DNA from: Taenia hydatigena
Taxonomy: Eukaryota > Platyhelminthes > Cestoda > Cyclophyllidea > Taeniidae
Reading direction: 5' to 3'
NCBI GenBank assembly: GCA_036345935.2
Contig: JADWOT020001342.1
Location: 227,001 to 291,000 of the forward strand
DNA length: 64,000 nucleotides
Below are positions 1 to 13,716 of the stretch, in pieces. Both the position numbers and the translations under genes were made by a program. Position 1 is the first letter of the stretch. Every line of letters begins with the position of its first letter. The notes beneath the pieces are model-generated. The model made no database searches and was not told the origin of the DNA. It saw nothing but the letters and a program-made list of their open reading frames with translations.

Positions 1-1519
1 TTCACTGGCCAGTGACTGTCGTACACGCGGCACACCCAAGTTTAAACGACAAGGGATTAGTCTTTTTATTCTTGGCATTCATACTCCTAGAACTAATAAA
101 GCGAATAGATAGGGCCATAATTTTTTCGCAGTTCATTAAACTCAGAGCAAAACCAGAGTTTGCTTTTCTCACATCAAAAACCGATGAAGGCTAACCCGCA
201 AAGAGATTTGCGTTTTATTTGTTGCCTCACGTCTAATTAAAGCAATCAAGCAGGCATTCCAGGTGCTCTCATTTGAGTGGCCTACACGTCTAGAAAAATC
301 TCATCACCACCACAAATTTGACTTGAAATCAGGTCACTAGTTTCGGTGAGGTTAACTCAACGAAAGTGCATAAACACTTACTTGGACGAAGCTATTCATG
401 CATAGCTTCATAATAATGTGTCGTCATATTAATTGGCAATTTTAAACCAACCAAATTCATCAGGATCTGCCGATAGATCCCACTTCTTTGTACCATTACT
501 ATCTAGCATTCAAAGTATTCAAGAGAGCGATTTCGGCCATCAGCACTTGCTAGCCTTTTCTAGCTTCATCAGCGTGAATGCAGTAGCACGGTCATCATAC
601 TGTTGCTCTACAATTTGACCAAATGAAACAGACTGGAATTGGGGTATTTTGAGACTTTTGCCAGCGACCTTCAACTGTGCTTTCCTTGCATGAATTAAGG
701 CCTAGTTGAGCTTTTTACGCTTTAGTTGCTTCATTTTCTAGCTTAGGCGCTTGAAACACTAAAATGGACAACCTGTAAAGGTTTTCCTTGTATTTTTAGA
801 GATTAGATTCGGTTTTCTTAAGCCCCTACCCAGCTATCTCTGGCGATCCCTCTACAATTGCACATACCATTGTTGCGAAGGTAAACATGGGTCAGGTAGA
901 CGCCAAAAAATCTTGTTCTGCCAGGTCTGATTGTTCGCTTCATGCGTTTTTATTCTATTATGTAATTTTTCGTCATTCAGTTAAAGTGCTAGTGTTCACA
1001 TAGAGTTCCACAGACAGCAAAAATTGATTAACAGACCTCTTCAAGACGACGGTATCCTCTGATAAATCAAATGAAGGCTATTGCCTTCCTTTCAGCAACA
1101 AGAAACCAGCCATTCAAGGCGGTTCCTTTCTTTGCCTGCTGAGGTGGCAGACTTTGTGATGAAATTTAGAATGCTTCCAACTGCGCCATTTAATAAAGGG
1201 AAGCTGTGCTTACGATGCTGAAAAGGGTGCTTTGACCTGACTTTGTCGTGACCGTGACTTAAAGTCTGTCCTTAGTTAGCAAAAAGGTGGGGTCCAGTGG
1301 AGCTGTGTCCAATGCCATCTTTATTAGGAGTCCAAATTTTAAGGTCGTGACACTGTTATCTGATTGGTAGTTCAGCCATGTCGCAGTTAGTTACTAATCA
1401 CGAATCGCGGTTTTATGAGTTAGTTCAAAAGCCACAGGCAAGAGGAACGAAACGGTGTACACATCTTTGTCAAAATGAATTGAGTGTGATGGGAAGGAAC
1501 CGCTTGTGAAATGACGGCT
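1..1519. other. AT-rich sequence without recognisable genes
   Basis: I see only short open frames with no recognisable motif and no convincing paired splice sites. Nothing here is supported as a gene. Confidence 0.5.
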
Positions 1520-1592
1520 GACTACGTGGCCTACTGGATAGGGCGTCTAACTGCAGATCAGAAAACTGCATGTTGGAGTCCCACCGGAGCCG
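1520..1592 (+). pseudogene. tRNA-like pseudogene, anticodon loop CTGCAGA (GCA)
   Basis: The 73-base stretch folds roughly as a tRNA. The acceptor arms GACTACG and CGGAGCC pair at 5 of 7 positions. The D stem is GCCT/GGGC, and the D loop contains the usual ACTGGATA run. The anticodon stem is TCTAA/TCAGA with one mismatch around the loop CTGCAGA, which would read as GCA (Cys). The T loop TTGGAGT is one base off consensus and the T stem GCATG/CCCAC is mostly unpaired. A run of four T at 1600-1603 could be a polymerase III terminator. The body resembles the tRNA-Arg/Cys type with D-arm GTGGCCTA...GGATA. The broken T stem argues for a dead copy or a SINE head rather than a working tRNA. Confidence 0.6.
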
Positions 1593-4500
1593 TATAATCT
1601 TTTGTCTTCCCGCTGCTTTTGGTATCACCATGTCCGTCTAATAACAAATTGCAGCAAAACGGATGAACGAGCTGCCTACTTTAACGCTAGAAGGAAAAGC
1701 AGTAAATCTGACTAAAATTGGGAGATAAAATATCACCATGCCTGATAAGAGGCTGGATTCCTCGACATTCACTTAATCAGGTCGATGCTCCAATCTACCG
1801 ACATGCCTCACCACCACCGACCATCTACCCCCTATTCTCCTTCACTCTCGAACTACCAACTCCCTCCTACTCCTTCACCTTCGTACTAACCCTTTATATT
1901 CACTTCTCATACCCCCTCACTTGGCTTCTCCTGCTTACTTTATTCACCCCTGTTGTCAACCTCTCTACTTCGGCCAGATGCTATGCTTCGCGATAGTTGA
2001 AGTGTGATCGGTGGAGTTGCGTAATGCATTGGTGGACAAGGAAGAACTAGGAGAAATATGTTTTGCTGTGTCCGTGGCTCGGAGATTAGAGCAGCTTTGA
2101 ACCAGGTGAGTTGTACCTACCTCCTCGTCTCGGCTCTACCATGTCATGGTTCCTTTGCAGCTGTCCGCTCTAGCGTCGTGCACTTACACCACATCAAAAC
2201 TGATGGTGCGAATGCGTAAGTGGATGAGTGGGTAGATTATTTAATGCTATTCTGTTTCTCTGTAAAAATTAGGTGCATAAGGGAGCTAAAATTTAGAACT
2301 TCCAGTTAAAATAAGGTCTAAGCCATGCATTTGGGGTTCTAAAGCATTCCTATTCTGAACAGTTTTAGAAAGTCGCAACACTGCTACATTGCCTGTCTGA
2401 ATGCACATTCTAACTAATACGCGGTCAGTGATCATAAACCCGTTGGTGAAAAGAATGGCATCAGCAACTGAGGATAAAGCGTAGTCTGAATGTGCACAGC
2501 CTTAATAATCATTTTTTATTCCCACGTGATTATTGCACTCAATACAAAGGCCTGAAGACTAGGGCTAAAATAGAAACACCAGTCTTACAACCCTGACAGA
2601 TGAGATTGTATATCTCTTCCCTTGCACGAATCCCTCACTCAACCATGGTCCATCTAAACCACATAGCACATGGTGCAAAATCATCCAGCGCATTAAATTT
2701 TAGCATTTATGGGAGATTATCTCCGCATTCTAGGGTCGGTATTCCTGGATAGGGTGCAAGAACCAAGCCTAAAGCAATCTTAGCGAGGATTGTGTGAAAT
2801 AAAATTAACGTACTTGAAGATGAGCCACAGTAGTCACGTCTGAGACATGTGAGCCCATGCGGTAATTGGGCAATTGTTGTTTGCACCCCAATATGCAAGC
2901 GATTGAGTGACATGTAATGGGACAAATTGAAATAAAGTCGAAACTTCGCATCTAGTAAAACGAAGGACGCACTTCGAAATGAACTTCGATATGCAGAAGA
3001 TGTTGAAAATGGCTGCACTAATTAATATCTGATAGGGTGCGAGAGATGATGAGATGGCTTGTTGCGCTTCCATGTGGAAGTGCAATAGATCCGCCCAAAT
3101 GATTTGGGCATTCATAATTGTACCACATGCAACATTTCTTCGAATGTCAGATTCGACTGTTAATATAATCCACACGTTCTTTAGCACAACAATATATCCC
3201 AGGCAAATAGGCTGCTAGTACAATGGTTTCTTATTTGCTGAAGACCTATTGACAAACAAGACCTTCCTAGCTTCAAGTTGGTAGATACGTTTCTCATGCC
3301 ACCTCGCATGGAGGATGGAGCTATGGGAAAAACCGAAATGTATAAATCCGTATAATCAATATGGCTCAATTATGAATGGAAAGCGTCCATAGAAATTGGA
3401 CTGCTTATAATACATCGAATAGCTTTGGAAGCATTTCGGATGGATGTCGAGAGGTTATGAGTAATGTAACTCGTAGAGACGTCTGTCCACCTGGGTCCCC
3501 TTATAAATGTGTCGCATTATGGGAGTGGAGAATTGACCTGTGGAAAGAATCCACCTCAATCCTGCATTAGACGAGCAGAGATTAATTAGATTTAAGGCGT
3601 CAAGTTAGTCACTCATCTTTAAAGCCATTTTAGGTGGTAAATCAGTAATTTTACGTTGCAATCAATTTCGTGCCTAAATTGTTGGCAATGCATGCGATCA
3701 CTAGCAATATGACAACAGGCCAAATCAAATGTAATGAAGGCTGCATATATGCACAAACAGAGAAACAAAGCATAAGGAAAGCTCATGTAAAGGCTTCTGG
3801 CGCCTGTCATTACCAAAGTAAGTCAGCGTAATTGGTTGTGTGATCAAGGTGCGGAGGTTTATATAATTGATATCAGAGGGGAGTTAAAGGATTGCTACGA
3901 AGTCGCGAAATCACCATGATTACCTGATTTGCCGTTGCCTACCCATTACAAATGCGATGAACTAAAATAAGATCTCAAGATCCCTTATGCATAGTAAAAA
4001 CCTAATGCAGCGATGGCATCCATGCCATTGTCTGTTTGTTGCTAAAGGGTAACTACATTGTCTGATGGAAACCGTTCCTCAGATGCCATTTTCCTAGAAA
4101 AGTTTGGCTAGTGCGTCGGTCAAGTCTTCGAAGAGTGAATGAAATATTGCCATGTGGTTTGATTGCATACAGCCTCCAGGAGATTAATTATTCTGAGAAG
4201 GGAATTTCAAAATCGCTTATTATCGATTGCAGATTTTGGTAACTTTCATGTTTTACGGTCCAAAATTTGAAGATTAATGTAACTGTCAATTGCGGCTTCA
4301 TCAACTGCATTGCACAAGGGATCAGCAGCATTTCTTTCGTTTCCAGCTGCAAATTGAAGAAGGACTCACAAGACAACCACTGTTGACTGCTATTTACTAA
4401 CTACTGGCCATGTCTACCATGGTAGTAGCTCAATCAGAAATAATATTTGAACAGGTCTAAATGCACAGTTCTGCAACTGAGTAGCACCTGGAGCACCTTG

Positions 4501-6283
4501 ATGTGCTTTTTAAATGTGACCATGTTACAGGGAATAAAGAATTATATCCTGCCATAATTAAGCTGAAAATAGAGAAACCTATATTCAATCGAGCAAAACT
4601 CTGTTTGTGCGACTCAGTAAATATCTCGCAAATGCTGCTTCAATGGCCGAATTTTCTGCACGGGCTTGGATACGATATGTTCACTACTCAGCACAAACAC
4701 TTAAAAATGCTTTCGGGGGTGTCACTCCTGCATCTTGCGGTTGCATTTCCTGACTAACATTCGACGATACAGTCAGTTATTGTTACCCAGCATCCGTTTC
4801 TGATCGGGACACTTGTATGCGGAGGTATTTTTGAGACAGAGGCAGAGATGGTGAAGTTGAAATGTAATAAAACTTATTTGCTTTAGATGAATTTATATAG
4901 GGTTTGTCTGCCTTAAAAGGGCAAGAGAATAAAGAGCAAATTTCAGACAGATTTAAGTACGGCAAAAGACTGTGCTAAATACGAAAATACATATTGTGGG
5001 CATGTTAGGGAATCAGTCAGCAAAAGGGTTCGCAACTTATAACCAAAGGGGCATACTTTAACCAAAGAGCACGCAATCGCGCCACCCGGTTACGTTTGGC
5101 CCAGCTTAGCCGCAATATAACCTAGTTTTGAAAAACAAAGCGTGCTGAAACAAGTAAGTAAAGGGCAAACTAAAAGAAGATTGAGAATAGGACGAGCAAC
5201 ACATGCGTTTCGCCTGGAAGTTGAGATCTAGGTCAAAGATGTGCTTTTCCGCCTAGGGTCTATGCATCGATCGGTGTTTTACCATCCAAGATGCTCATGG
5301 GATGAATAATGAAAGTAGACTCCGATTTCTCTTTATTATACTTGGAAGTGGCAATCAACCATGCCTCAGGACATGTGCTGCATCTGAATGAAGGCATGAA
5401 GAAAGTGTTAAAATACACACTGAGGCACTTGCGGGTGCCTTCAATCAGACAGAAGAAGAGTTCCGACAGGCATGGTCGAACCAATGTCTACTGCAAATAA
5501 TAACTTATCCAAAATACAAGCCGATACCCCCACCTGAAAATCCTTAAAATCTTCTTTGTGACAGAACTCTTGATTCATACTATCAGATGCAATAAATATG
5601 GCTTAGGGTAATATTCCAATTTCAGAAACAATCGCAAGGAATAGGAGGCTGATGGGGTCGTGCTAAAAGTTTGTAAGACGCCTTATTTTAGTTAACTCAA
5701 ATTTCCAAACTTCACACTGATTTAAGTAACTCGTGCGAAAGCGTTTTGCAGTGTCTGTGAAGGAAGCCGCTGGATAGAGTTCTGGGTCGTGAATTCGCGC
5801 AAATTGTGAAAATCTGTGATTCGAATGCTGTCAGCCATGGGCATTTGCATGTTTAAGTTGGCTGTAATGTGCCCTGATTTGCATGATCGTACGGTGAGAT
5901 CGCAAACAGCATTTGACGCCATTGAAGGTGCTACATCAGGAATTTGACAGCCTCTCCTACTCTAAGATTTGCTCAGATTTTCTTTTCTTTAGAGTAGGGT
6001 CGAGGAGACCTTTGTTATTCTTCGTAAAAGGCGTAGAGAACGTGCGCCTTTTGATGTCCTGATTCGCGTGTTGGCAGGTGACTGCTCGTACATTGTTGGA
6101 TGTACTTTTTGGTTCCTAGCCGTGCAGATTAGTACTGATAGCACGGCAGGAACTGCAAGATGGGAGAAGTTCAATGATGATGTTGGAGGCAAAACGCCCA
6201 CATAAAGAGGAGTTTTGGCCATATTTTTACCGCCATCATCATCATTGCTGTCTTTAGTAACATTATTCCTCTTTTCGGCTTAC
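1593..6283. other. No recognisable gene; pyrimidine-rich tract inside
   Basis: There are only scattered short frames with no family signature. Positions 1790-1970 form a strongly pyrimidine-rich strand (CTCC, TTCACC and similar), which explains the 92-residue low-complexity open frame there; I do not regard that frame as a protein. No splice-consistent exon chain was found. Confidence 0.45.
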
Positions 6284-6389
6284 ATTCCCACCGTTGTGGT
6301 GGCAAATTGGGAGCCACTCTTGCCGCTGATGTAAAATGAGCATCCTCTGTCACCGCTAGCCCCTGAAAAGCCTCTAAAAAATCCGCACT
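6284..6389 (-). CDS. Possible isolated exon, function unknown
   Basis: This minus-strand segment is open and protein-like in composition; one part reads RVAPNLPPQRWE. It is bounded by a possible acceptor (TTTGGATCAG) and a possible donor (GGGAAT then GTAAGCC). No domain is recognised and no neighbouring exon could be joined to it. A chance open frame is quite possible. Confidence 0.2.
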
Positions 6390-8261
6390 CTGATCCAAAT
6401 TTTTAAGGCGTCATTTTTGTTAATCCAGGCGTAAATTTGTAAAAAAGGAGACAAAGTAGCGGATGCAACTTAATTAGAACGGAAGCGCGGTCTTCAACTG
6501 ACCAAGTTTAAAGTAGCACTCAGTCTGTTGACATAAATGCTGAGCTGAACTAAATTGTTAACTAATCAGTCGTTCAAAGATGATTGGTCATTCGGTGACG
6601 GTTAATTTAAACATCCTGTCTTTAACGGTTTCATCGTGTCATAGCTATTCGAGCGAACAGGAGTGATGTTCAAGGCACATTTGTATGCTCGCACTTACAA
6701 AATTTTAGACCATGTCATGACTTGATTCCGTTTTGTCATAAAGGTTTGCTAGGTTTTGCATTGAGAAAATTAAAAGTATATGGCTTATCGCACTCAATGA
6801 CAGAGTTGGGCATAGAGCCTGACCCAAAGGACATTTTATTTATTTAATCAAGATGATTTTCGCCTTTCTTTTGCTTGCACTTGGGTGAACTCATTCCTAA
6901 AGAAAAGGGTAAACGGTTTTGCGACAAAAATTTAGTTTCTTGCTGTGCATATACATCTTCGTACATCTGTTTTAACTCCTAGATCTGGCAAGGTATAAAA
7001 GGGGTGGATAATGGGTTGCTTTCAAAATAACCACATAAGTGTTTCAAGCTCATTGTGATGGTATTGATGATCTCCACATTAATAGCAGTTAGTAAAAAAC
7101 GGATTGGAAGCGAAATTTATTGCGAAAATTGGCATAGTCATATTGCTAACTACTCTGTTTTAGCGTATCAGCAAAAAGTGCTCAATCTTTTGCTTGCTAG
7201 ATCCTCAAGAATAGTTTGCCACTTTTTTGTGCTAACGGACACGAAGGTGGGCAAATGAAGCAGGTCGTGAAGTGATCTGGTGTTTTGATGCAGGAATCAT
7301 TGCAATACCATGATGCGTCACGCATGCGCCGCACTGTGACCAAAGTTTGCCACTATACCCTTTCAAGGCACATTCCTCGTCACATACCTAAGCTAAATTG
7401 AGACGATTAGAAAGATCACGATGGAGGATGTTGAAGCAGCGCAACCAGACATTGAAAGGTTACAGATGCTGACCTCGTTTCGTTAAATAATACTGCTTCG
7501 ATTTAAATGCAGAAGAGATTACCCCAGACAAAATTTCAACAAATTTAACTTATCAGGGCTTTGCTATGATCAGGCGTACGGTGTACTCAAGTGCGCGATT
7601 TACAAAGCTAGCAGCATGTTTTGTATCTGTCATGTCAAATCGCGTAGTCTTCAGCTGTGTTATGGCTCATCATTAGCATCCCATGACTTTAAAAATATGC
7701 GAGTTCATGGTCAATCGGCTCGTTTTAAAGAAATTGCGCTGATGCATGGGAGATGATTGGGGGATTTGCTATGCTAATGATAGGGTTGACGTAACTATCC
7801 CTTTCAAGAGTAACATTCACTTGAAAAGCCGACAAGAATTAATGCAACGCTGTTTGCAAGCAGCCCTTGTTGCGATTGCAGTGAACGATCGGTCTTTTGA
7901 TGCAGCTGATGTAATTTTGCATGTCAGTGTGTAATTCGAAGTTGACCGGTTCAGACGGATGCTTGGTCAAATTGCTCTAGACTGTCAGGACGCTTCCAGA
8001 AATACCAGTTGACTTGGAAATGCGTCATGGAGTTTATGGGTTGGATAAAATTGATCTGGCTTTTGAGACATTAACGTATGTATAAAGCTGTTCAGTTTCA
8101 AGTCGCAATGGTGTAAGTATTGGAGAAAGAGCAATCATTGCAAATGCACAAAAGTGCACTCTTCTTTTTCTCCATATTATGAATAGAAGTAATGACACTA
8201 TTAAGATATTTTAACTAAAAATGTCACAGATTTGAAGCCATTACAATCGGACAGCAATGCA
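6390..8261. other. No recognisable gene
   Basis: AT-rich sequence with short open frames only. I see no motif, repeat or splice chain that I can support. Confidence 0.45.
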
Positions 8262-8790
8262 TTAGACACTCTTTGACTTTTTAGTTTTAGGTGGTCATGC
8301 TTGCGTCTTTTTACCATGACCGAGTTTCGTGCATTGTTTTCCATGCAAAGTAGGTGGAAGTGAATGGGAGAGACCACCAGCTTTAATATGCTTTCACTTA
8401 AACGCACTGCCCTCTTATTAACGTTTGTCCTTGACTTTTTGCCTCTGGTATTCCTTTCTTTTGCGAGGACGCCCATCAAGCTGTCAGAAACAGTGAGAGC
8501 AGTGCGAAACGCTGACTGATTAAGGACATTAACGATTTCTTCTTGCGGTTGCTATGAAGCGAACGAAGGCGCGTTTTGACTGATTATTCCTACCCTCATG
8601 CCAAAGCCAATTGTTATCTTGCACCATGGAGCAAAATGGCAGTGATTGCATCTCTCCAGTGGGGCGAATGCATCATGATCACTCAGCTATAGGGACAAAT
8701 GAATGACTGAGTGCAAGACAAAGTCGAGAATTTTGCAAAAGGGAAGCAAAAGGATGGGGGAAATTTCATTGTCAAAATATCTTCTTTTTT
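8262..8790 (-). repeat. Dispersed ~500 bp repeat, copy A
   Basis: This stretch aligns along its length with 59143-59640, at roughly two-thirds identity by eye and in the same orientation. Shared landmarks on the plus strand are a GTTTGTCCTTGACTTTTTGCC-like segment near 8423 (matching one near 59306), GCAGTGATTG near 8639, and GCATCATGAT near 8670. On the minus strand both copies carry a related short open frame with a basic stretch (GKKSRTNVNKRA here, GKKTRTSINRRA in the other). The shared frame may be a remnant of an element-encoded protein, but I do not recognise its family. Confidence 0.7.
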
Positions 8791-9846
8791 TCCACATGTT
8801 CCTGAACTCCTACATTTACTTATGTTTGCAGCCAATTACTTTGGTAAATTTAAGGAAATCCACTTTAAAGGGAATGAGAATGTCTACCGAAAGCAAAATC
8901 ATAGACGCTACCAAAAGTTTTATCTTGATTTGTGAAATGCACCCAGACACAACCTTCTTATCCACCTCTCACGCTTAAGTGTGCCATCAGCACATTTTAA
9001 AAGTGGTGCTCCTCAAACCTCCCTCCATCTTCTTATCTATGCTTAAAGTGCAACATAATTTTTCCGACGTCTTTGAAATAACCTTACTAACTACAGCATA
9101 CCCAATAGGTCCCCGACTTTGTTCATTTTTCGTCTTACACCTTTTTAAATCATGCTCACTCCCGCCATCTAACTCTTCTAACTGGCTGGAACTCAACACA
9201 TGGCTACGCTGCGTCGAACCTGTTTGTAGAGAAATGGTAATAGCGCTAGTTTTTCCGTAAGGAGTTGATTCTTCTACTTTAAACAAAGTTGACAAAAACA
9301 CTATTGATGTGAATTGGGTGCATTCATTTACTTCAGCAGCTGCCAAGCTAACGTTTAAATAAATGACGTAAGCGAATATCTGGGTCCACTCAGTCCAACA
9401 AAATCTAGTTTGGCCTCATCATCCGCCTCAGTGTGACTTCGATTCATTGCCTGGTAAAAGCCACCAACAAGTAAGGTCGACAATTGGCGTGGTGGAGATA
9501 GGACCAACTCGTCCAATATAAACGAACCAAATAGACATTCATTCGATTTTGGCCCCCTTACTCACTCCCACTATACCATGTTTAATCCAGAACTAAGCAA
9601 AACAGCATTTATCGGGTTCTCATTCCTCTGGCTTCCTATATGCACTAAGCTCTTACAAGTTTGGCTGTAAAAGACCACCATTATGCAAAGTCCTTGATGT
9701 ACACCACGAAAATGCAAGATAGATGATGTAAAGCAACTTGTGAACGGCACCAATACGAATTCTAGCAAAGCTGGTGCGGTTGCAGATTAAGTAAGGACTC
9801 ATCTTTTTACCTACGCATTTTGGTACGATGAATGGCACGAATTCTA
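8791..9846. other. Sequence flanking repeat copy A
   Basis: Overlapping open frames on both strands at 8979-9346 (93 and 119 residues) have no recognisable domain and no matched splice signals. They may be part of the adjacent decayed repeat. Confidence 0.3.
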
Positions 9847-12800
9847 TTTAACGTCGTCAACGAGGCTCAATAACCCATTTGATACAGAACAATCAAAGCC
9901 TTTTCTCTAAGGCGGGATTTTTCGTCCCACTAAGTTTGGATCAGGATCGACAGCGCAGTTCTTATACCCCCACAGTCATCCAAAGCCATGCAACGCCAAC
10001 TAAATATGATAATCTTATGATACAAGAAGTCTGTGCATATTAAAATATAGTGACATGAGCGTGGATGTTTGCCTTCCTTAAATAGGCAACTTGTTCAATC
10101 TACTCTAGAGTAATGGAAACAAGTTACAAGCATATTTGCCTGTTGTCCAAAAATAAGCAACATCACAGAACTGCAACAATCCCCAACACCTTGTAACCAG
10201 GTTTTAATCATTTACTTCATCCACGAAAAATTAATGGCCTACCTCCCTCGTTCAGCACAACATCTTGATCAAGGTAACCTGGAATAGCATATTCACGCTT
10301 CGAACTTCGTGTGGCAGTAATAAATCCCCTGTTTGTGAGCATATCCTCTTAGTCTAGAAAATCAGCCACCTCCACCATACCTCGTGGCACTTAAATCATT
10401 TCGTGAATCCAGCAATACTCGACCTGAATGCCCAACATCACCACAGTTGTGACTTATATTCGATGAACAAATAAATAAAAAGCCTCATGAGTAATCAGTT
10501 GGATTAAATTAGCATGTTAAGTTAGCAGAAAAGGTGATTGATCGTGCACCTTAGTTCTCAAAACGCCATGTAAATTCCAAACTAACGAAATCGAATACCT
10601 ACTGTGCTATAATCTATACTTAATCGGGAGTATACACTATAATTTTAATTGCACATAGAAGTAAATGCGCTGCTACTAAGTCCAGTCTACAGCATTCAGC
10701 TAGGAACACAGCGACAGATGTGCTACTTAGTACGTACAAGACGGGAAGGAAACGAGGCCTCAATCAATAACCACTAATAACAAATATACGCTCACCTCTG
10801 CCGGCCACGGATCCGCAAGCGCTAGCAGACAACACATGCGAATGCAACCCAAGCCTGCCATCTTTTATATTGAGTTCTAGTAGACGTTAACCCGCAATAT
10901 AAAACGAAATCTCCAATTTGATTTCCAGCTAGTTTGATTTGCGAAGATTGCCATATTATGCTGCTACTATTTAGCCCAATCGCTGGTTTTTAAGCACTGA
11001 AAACTCTTAAAGCTCAGAGTGTTATCCTACTGCATAGAAATCCAGAAAAAACAATTTGACGATTTGATATGAGTTTCAAAAATTTAATGCTAAATCTTTG
11101 AAAGCTCTATTTGACGCGTTATAGGTTTTGCCCACGCTCATCGGATGTTGCACCAGATGCGTAAAATTGACAAAAAATGGATGGTACTAAATTAATTGAA
11201 AATAAAATAATGACAAAGTCGAATTGTTAATCAGTTAGCAAATTGAATAAGCAGCAAGTTTTAACCTGACTTATGATGAAACCGGGTATCAGATCGCTTT
11301 AGAAATGATAGATAGAAAGATAACACAACTGGGCACGCAAATTAAAACTGCTCGCATGAACGCACAGCAACATGCGGCTTAATATAAAAATGAGGAACGC
11401 ATGTGTTCGATACGATTTCTGTGTTGCGCTATTTGATCCGACACTAAATTGCAAATTACGAGCCTGAATAATGGGACAGGCAAATGCTTATGCGCTGTAC
11501 TATACAGGAACGTACACCTACAACAAACTTCCAACAGCACCTAGAGAGTGGAGGCGCATACTAAGCTGACAATGGATGAATACAGACAGTACGATACGTA
11601 GATGGTCATCTACAGTTCAAATCACCAAAGTACGCATCTTTGTTCTCGAGAGTGCAATGGGCGGAGGGCCGAATCGGAAGGATCCGAGGTGAGCTGAAAT
11701 CATCAAAAGTGAATTACAATTAATACATCACGCGGAAATCTCTAACTTTGTTTCACCATCGAGGCTGTACTGCGCCGGTTTGTATTAGCACATGCCTGGA
11801 TGACAGTGATGGAAAGCTTGAGACCACTGACCCACCTTGCCTCAATTTACTTATCTGTAATCAATTCTTCTTATTATCCTCCCCATTCAGCCACATTTCT
11901 TCCTACTCGTAAGATCGATGAAGTCCAAAGTTATGCAAAATGATGTTTTTGGAAGGATTCGTTAGAGAACATAACGAAAGGGATTTGACAATTGAGACTC
12001 AATATTAAATGCCAAACACGTCTTTTAGCGTGTCAGCTTTAAGCCAATTGTTAATCACGCGCAAACATAAAACTGCATTACTTGGATTCACCTAGCAGCT
12101 TGGCAACAACAGGTCCAATTCGACAACTTAAAAATCATTCAAATAACCAACGACTACAAGTACTTTTGATGTTTCCGTGAACAAATGAAGGCCAGTCTTG
12201 ATTGTTGAAATTTTGACACAATCTCGGTGAGAAATTTGTGTCGCAGATTAAAACGACGCATCTAGTCTTGCTGCACTGCACCAATTTGTCAAGCAGAATG
12301 ATTGAGACATAAATAGGAAATCTGTTTGAGTCGGAGCAGTCTTAACAGAGAGCAACGCGCAGACTACATATACAAGTGAGTCTAGCCGGCGCATGGCACG
12401 GAGGGTTTGGGTCCGCCAAAGAAAATTTTGATACCTTATTCTAGGCTTTCGACTAAGAAATTGAATTACACACAGTTGAGTGAAAGATTGCTAAACGCAT
12501 TTACACTCTGCAGCCACAGAAATTCCTCGTTCACCTGATGCTCTCTACAAGCGTGCCTCAAATGCAGCGATTTAATGCAAATTAACATTTTTCTTCGCTG
12601 AAGATCTTCAGCAACCATGCCTTTGATTACTATGTGCGAAAAAATTAACTACTAAATCTAATTTTACTAGTTAGTATATTTAGTACATCTTATCTTGATC
12701 TAATTTAAAGGTGCTTGACGGGATTCCTGCCCGAAGATTTGCAAGTGATTGCTTGGAGTGAGTTTTGCAAACAGCCTATTGAATTTATAATTTTAAACGG

Positions 12801-12976
12801 CTTTAATGGTACTAACCCGCATGGATTGTTTGTTGGCGAAGTAGACAACTTTGTGACTTCATGCTACCCTTCATTCAATAATCGTATCAGGTAATCATCT
12901 TGTTCACTTTTGCAGCTTCAGAGCACACCCATGTCGCAACAAGTGCAAGCTCTGGACTCAAGATAAAGTTGATGAT
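9847..12976. other. 3.1 kb open-reading-frame desert
   Basis: No open frame of 60 codons or more exists here on either strand, unlike most of the window. The sequence is AT-rich and not obviously tandem-repetitive. I see no RNA gene or repeat unit. It is most likely intergenic or intronic. Confidence 0.5.
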
Positions 12977-13240
12977 TTGATTAAGATTGATTGCAGTACG
13001 GCAGTCGTTATAACTTGCGGTAGCCACAAAGGGATATGTAATTTCCTGGTTCAGCGATTTACGGTCCTTTTCAGTTCAAGTAACCCATGTTTTCGCCCAC
13101 TGCCCCACCCCCTTACGCACCTTTTTTCGCCCTCTCATTCTTTGTCAGTTGCACTGTCTACAAACGGTTGAGTGGACGATTTAGCATCGGCAGGCCTCTA
13201 AAAATAACAGAGTCAAGGGAGAGAGAACATCATAATCAAA

Positions 13241-13246
13241 TTTATT
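13241..13246 (-). terminator. Polyadenylation signal of the decayed peptide-gene copy
   Basis: AATAAA reads on the minus strand here, about 225 bases beyond the last conserved cysteine codon of the 13354-13716 copy. The intact paralogue has AATAAA at a similar distance, so the signal appears retained. Confidence 0.45.
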
Positions 13247-13353
13247 TTAGGCGACTATGGCAGGTAAATAGAGTGGCAGTGAAACACCAACTTCTGACCT
13301 TCTGCCCTGATTCAACGCAAAATTAATATTAAGATTGAAACAAATCAGTTCAG

Positions 13354-13716
13354 TCATTTCGTAAACTGCACTGTTATGGGATCAGACAAGTGCATCCAGT
13401 CTATCAGGGTGACGAGGAGGACGAGTTGGACGCGGAATGCGTGGTCGGTATCTATTCCCGTAAGGAGGCCACAATCAATTCTTCTCCAGCGACTGCAAGG
13501 CTTGGCTAGAATGAGGAAACCTTCACTTTTAACACCTTCACCGAATTCACTATTAGGCCCGACCTCAATCGTTTTTGCGACCACTTCTTTACCCCCAAGA
13601 AGGTCCGTCTTTAGCTTCAGCACTGCCTCGTCATCCACCATAATGGCAGCAAAGGCGGGTTACGATGTAGACACGAGGAAAAGGACCGTGCATATTAGAG
13701 TCGGTAATAGTTGCAT
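13354..13716 (-). pseudogene. Decayed paralogue of the two-cysteine secreted peptide gene
   Basis: Read on the minus strand from ATG at 13714-13716, this frame matches the intact gene at 15773-16093. Both have a similar hydrophobic leader (LPTLICTVLFLVSTS here, LQTLVCLFLLFAFTS there), then PAF, then EAVLKLKTDL against EAALRLEADL, an acidic stretch, and GFLILA against GFLRLS. A TAA stop at 13660-13662 sits inside the leader where the intact copy has His. Two cysteine codons remain (13495-13497 and 13471-13473) with seven residues between them instead of ten. The frame then runs past the expected end to 13354, so the original stop is gone. The TATA position is also altered. A start at the downstream ATG (13639-13641) would give a protein without a leader. 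A pseudogene is the simplest reading. Confidence 0.7.

Noticed and set aside
1718..1996. 92-codon plus-strand frame rich in Pro, Thr and Leu
   Set aside because: It comes from a pyrimidine-rich tract; low-complexity composition explains it.
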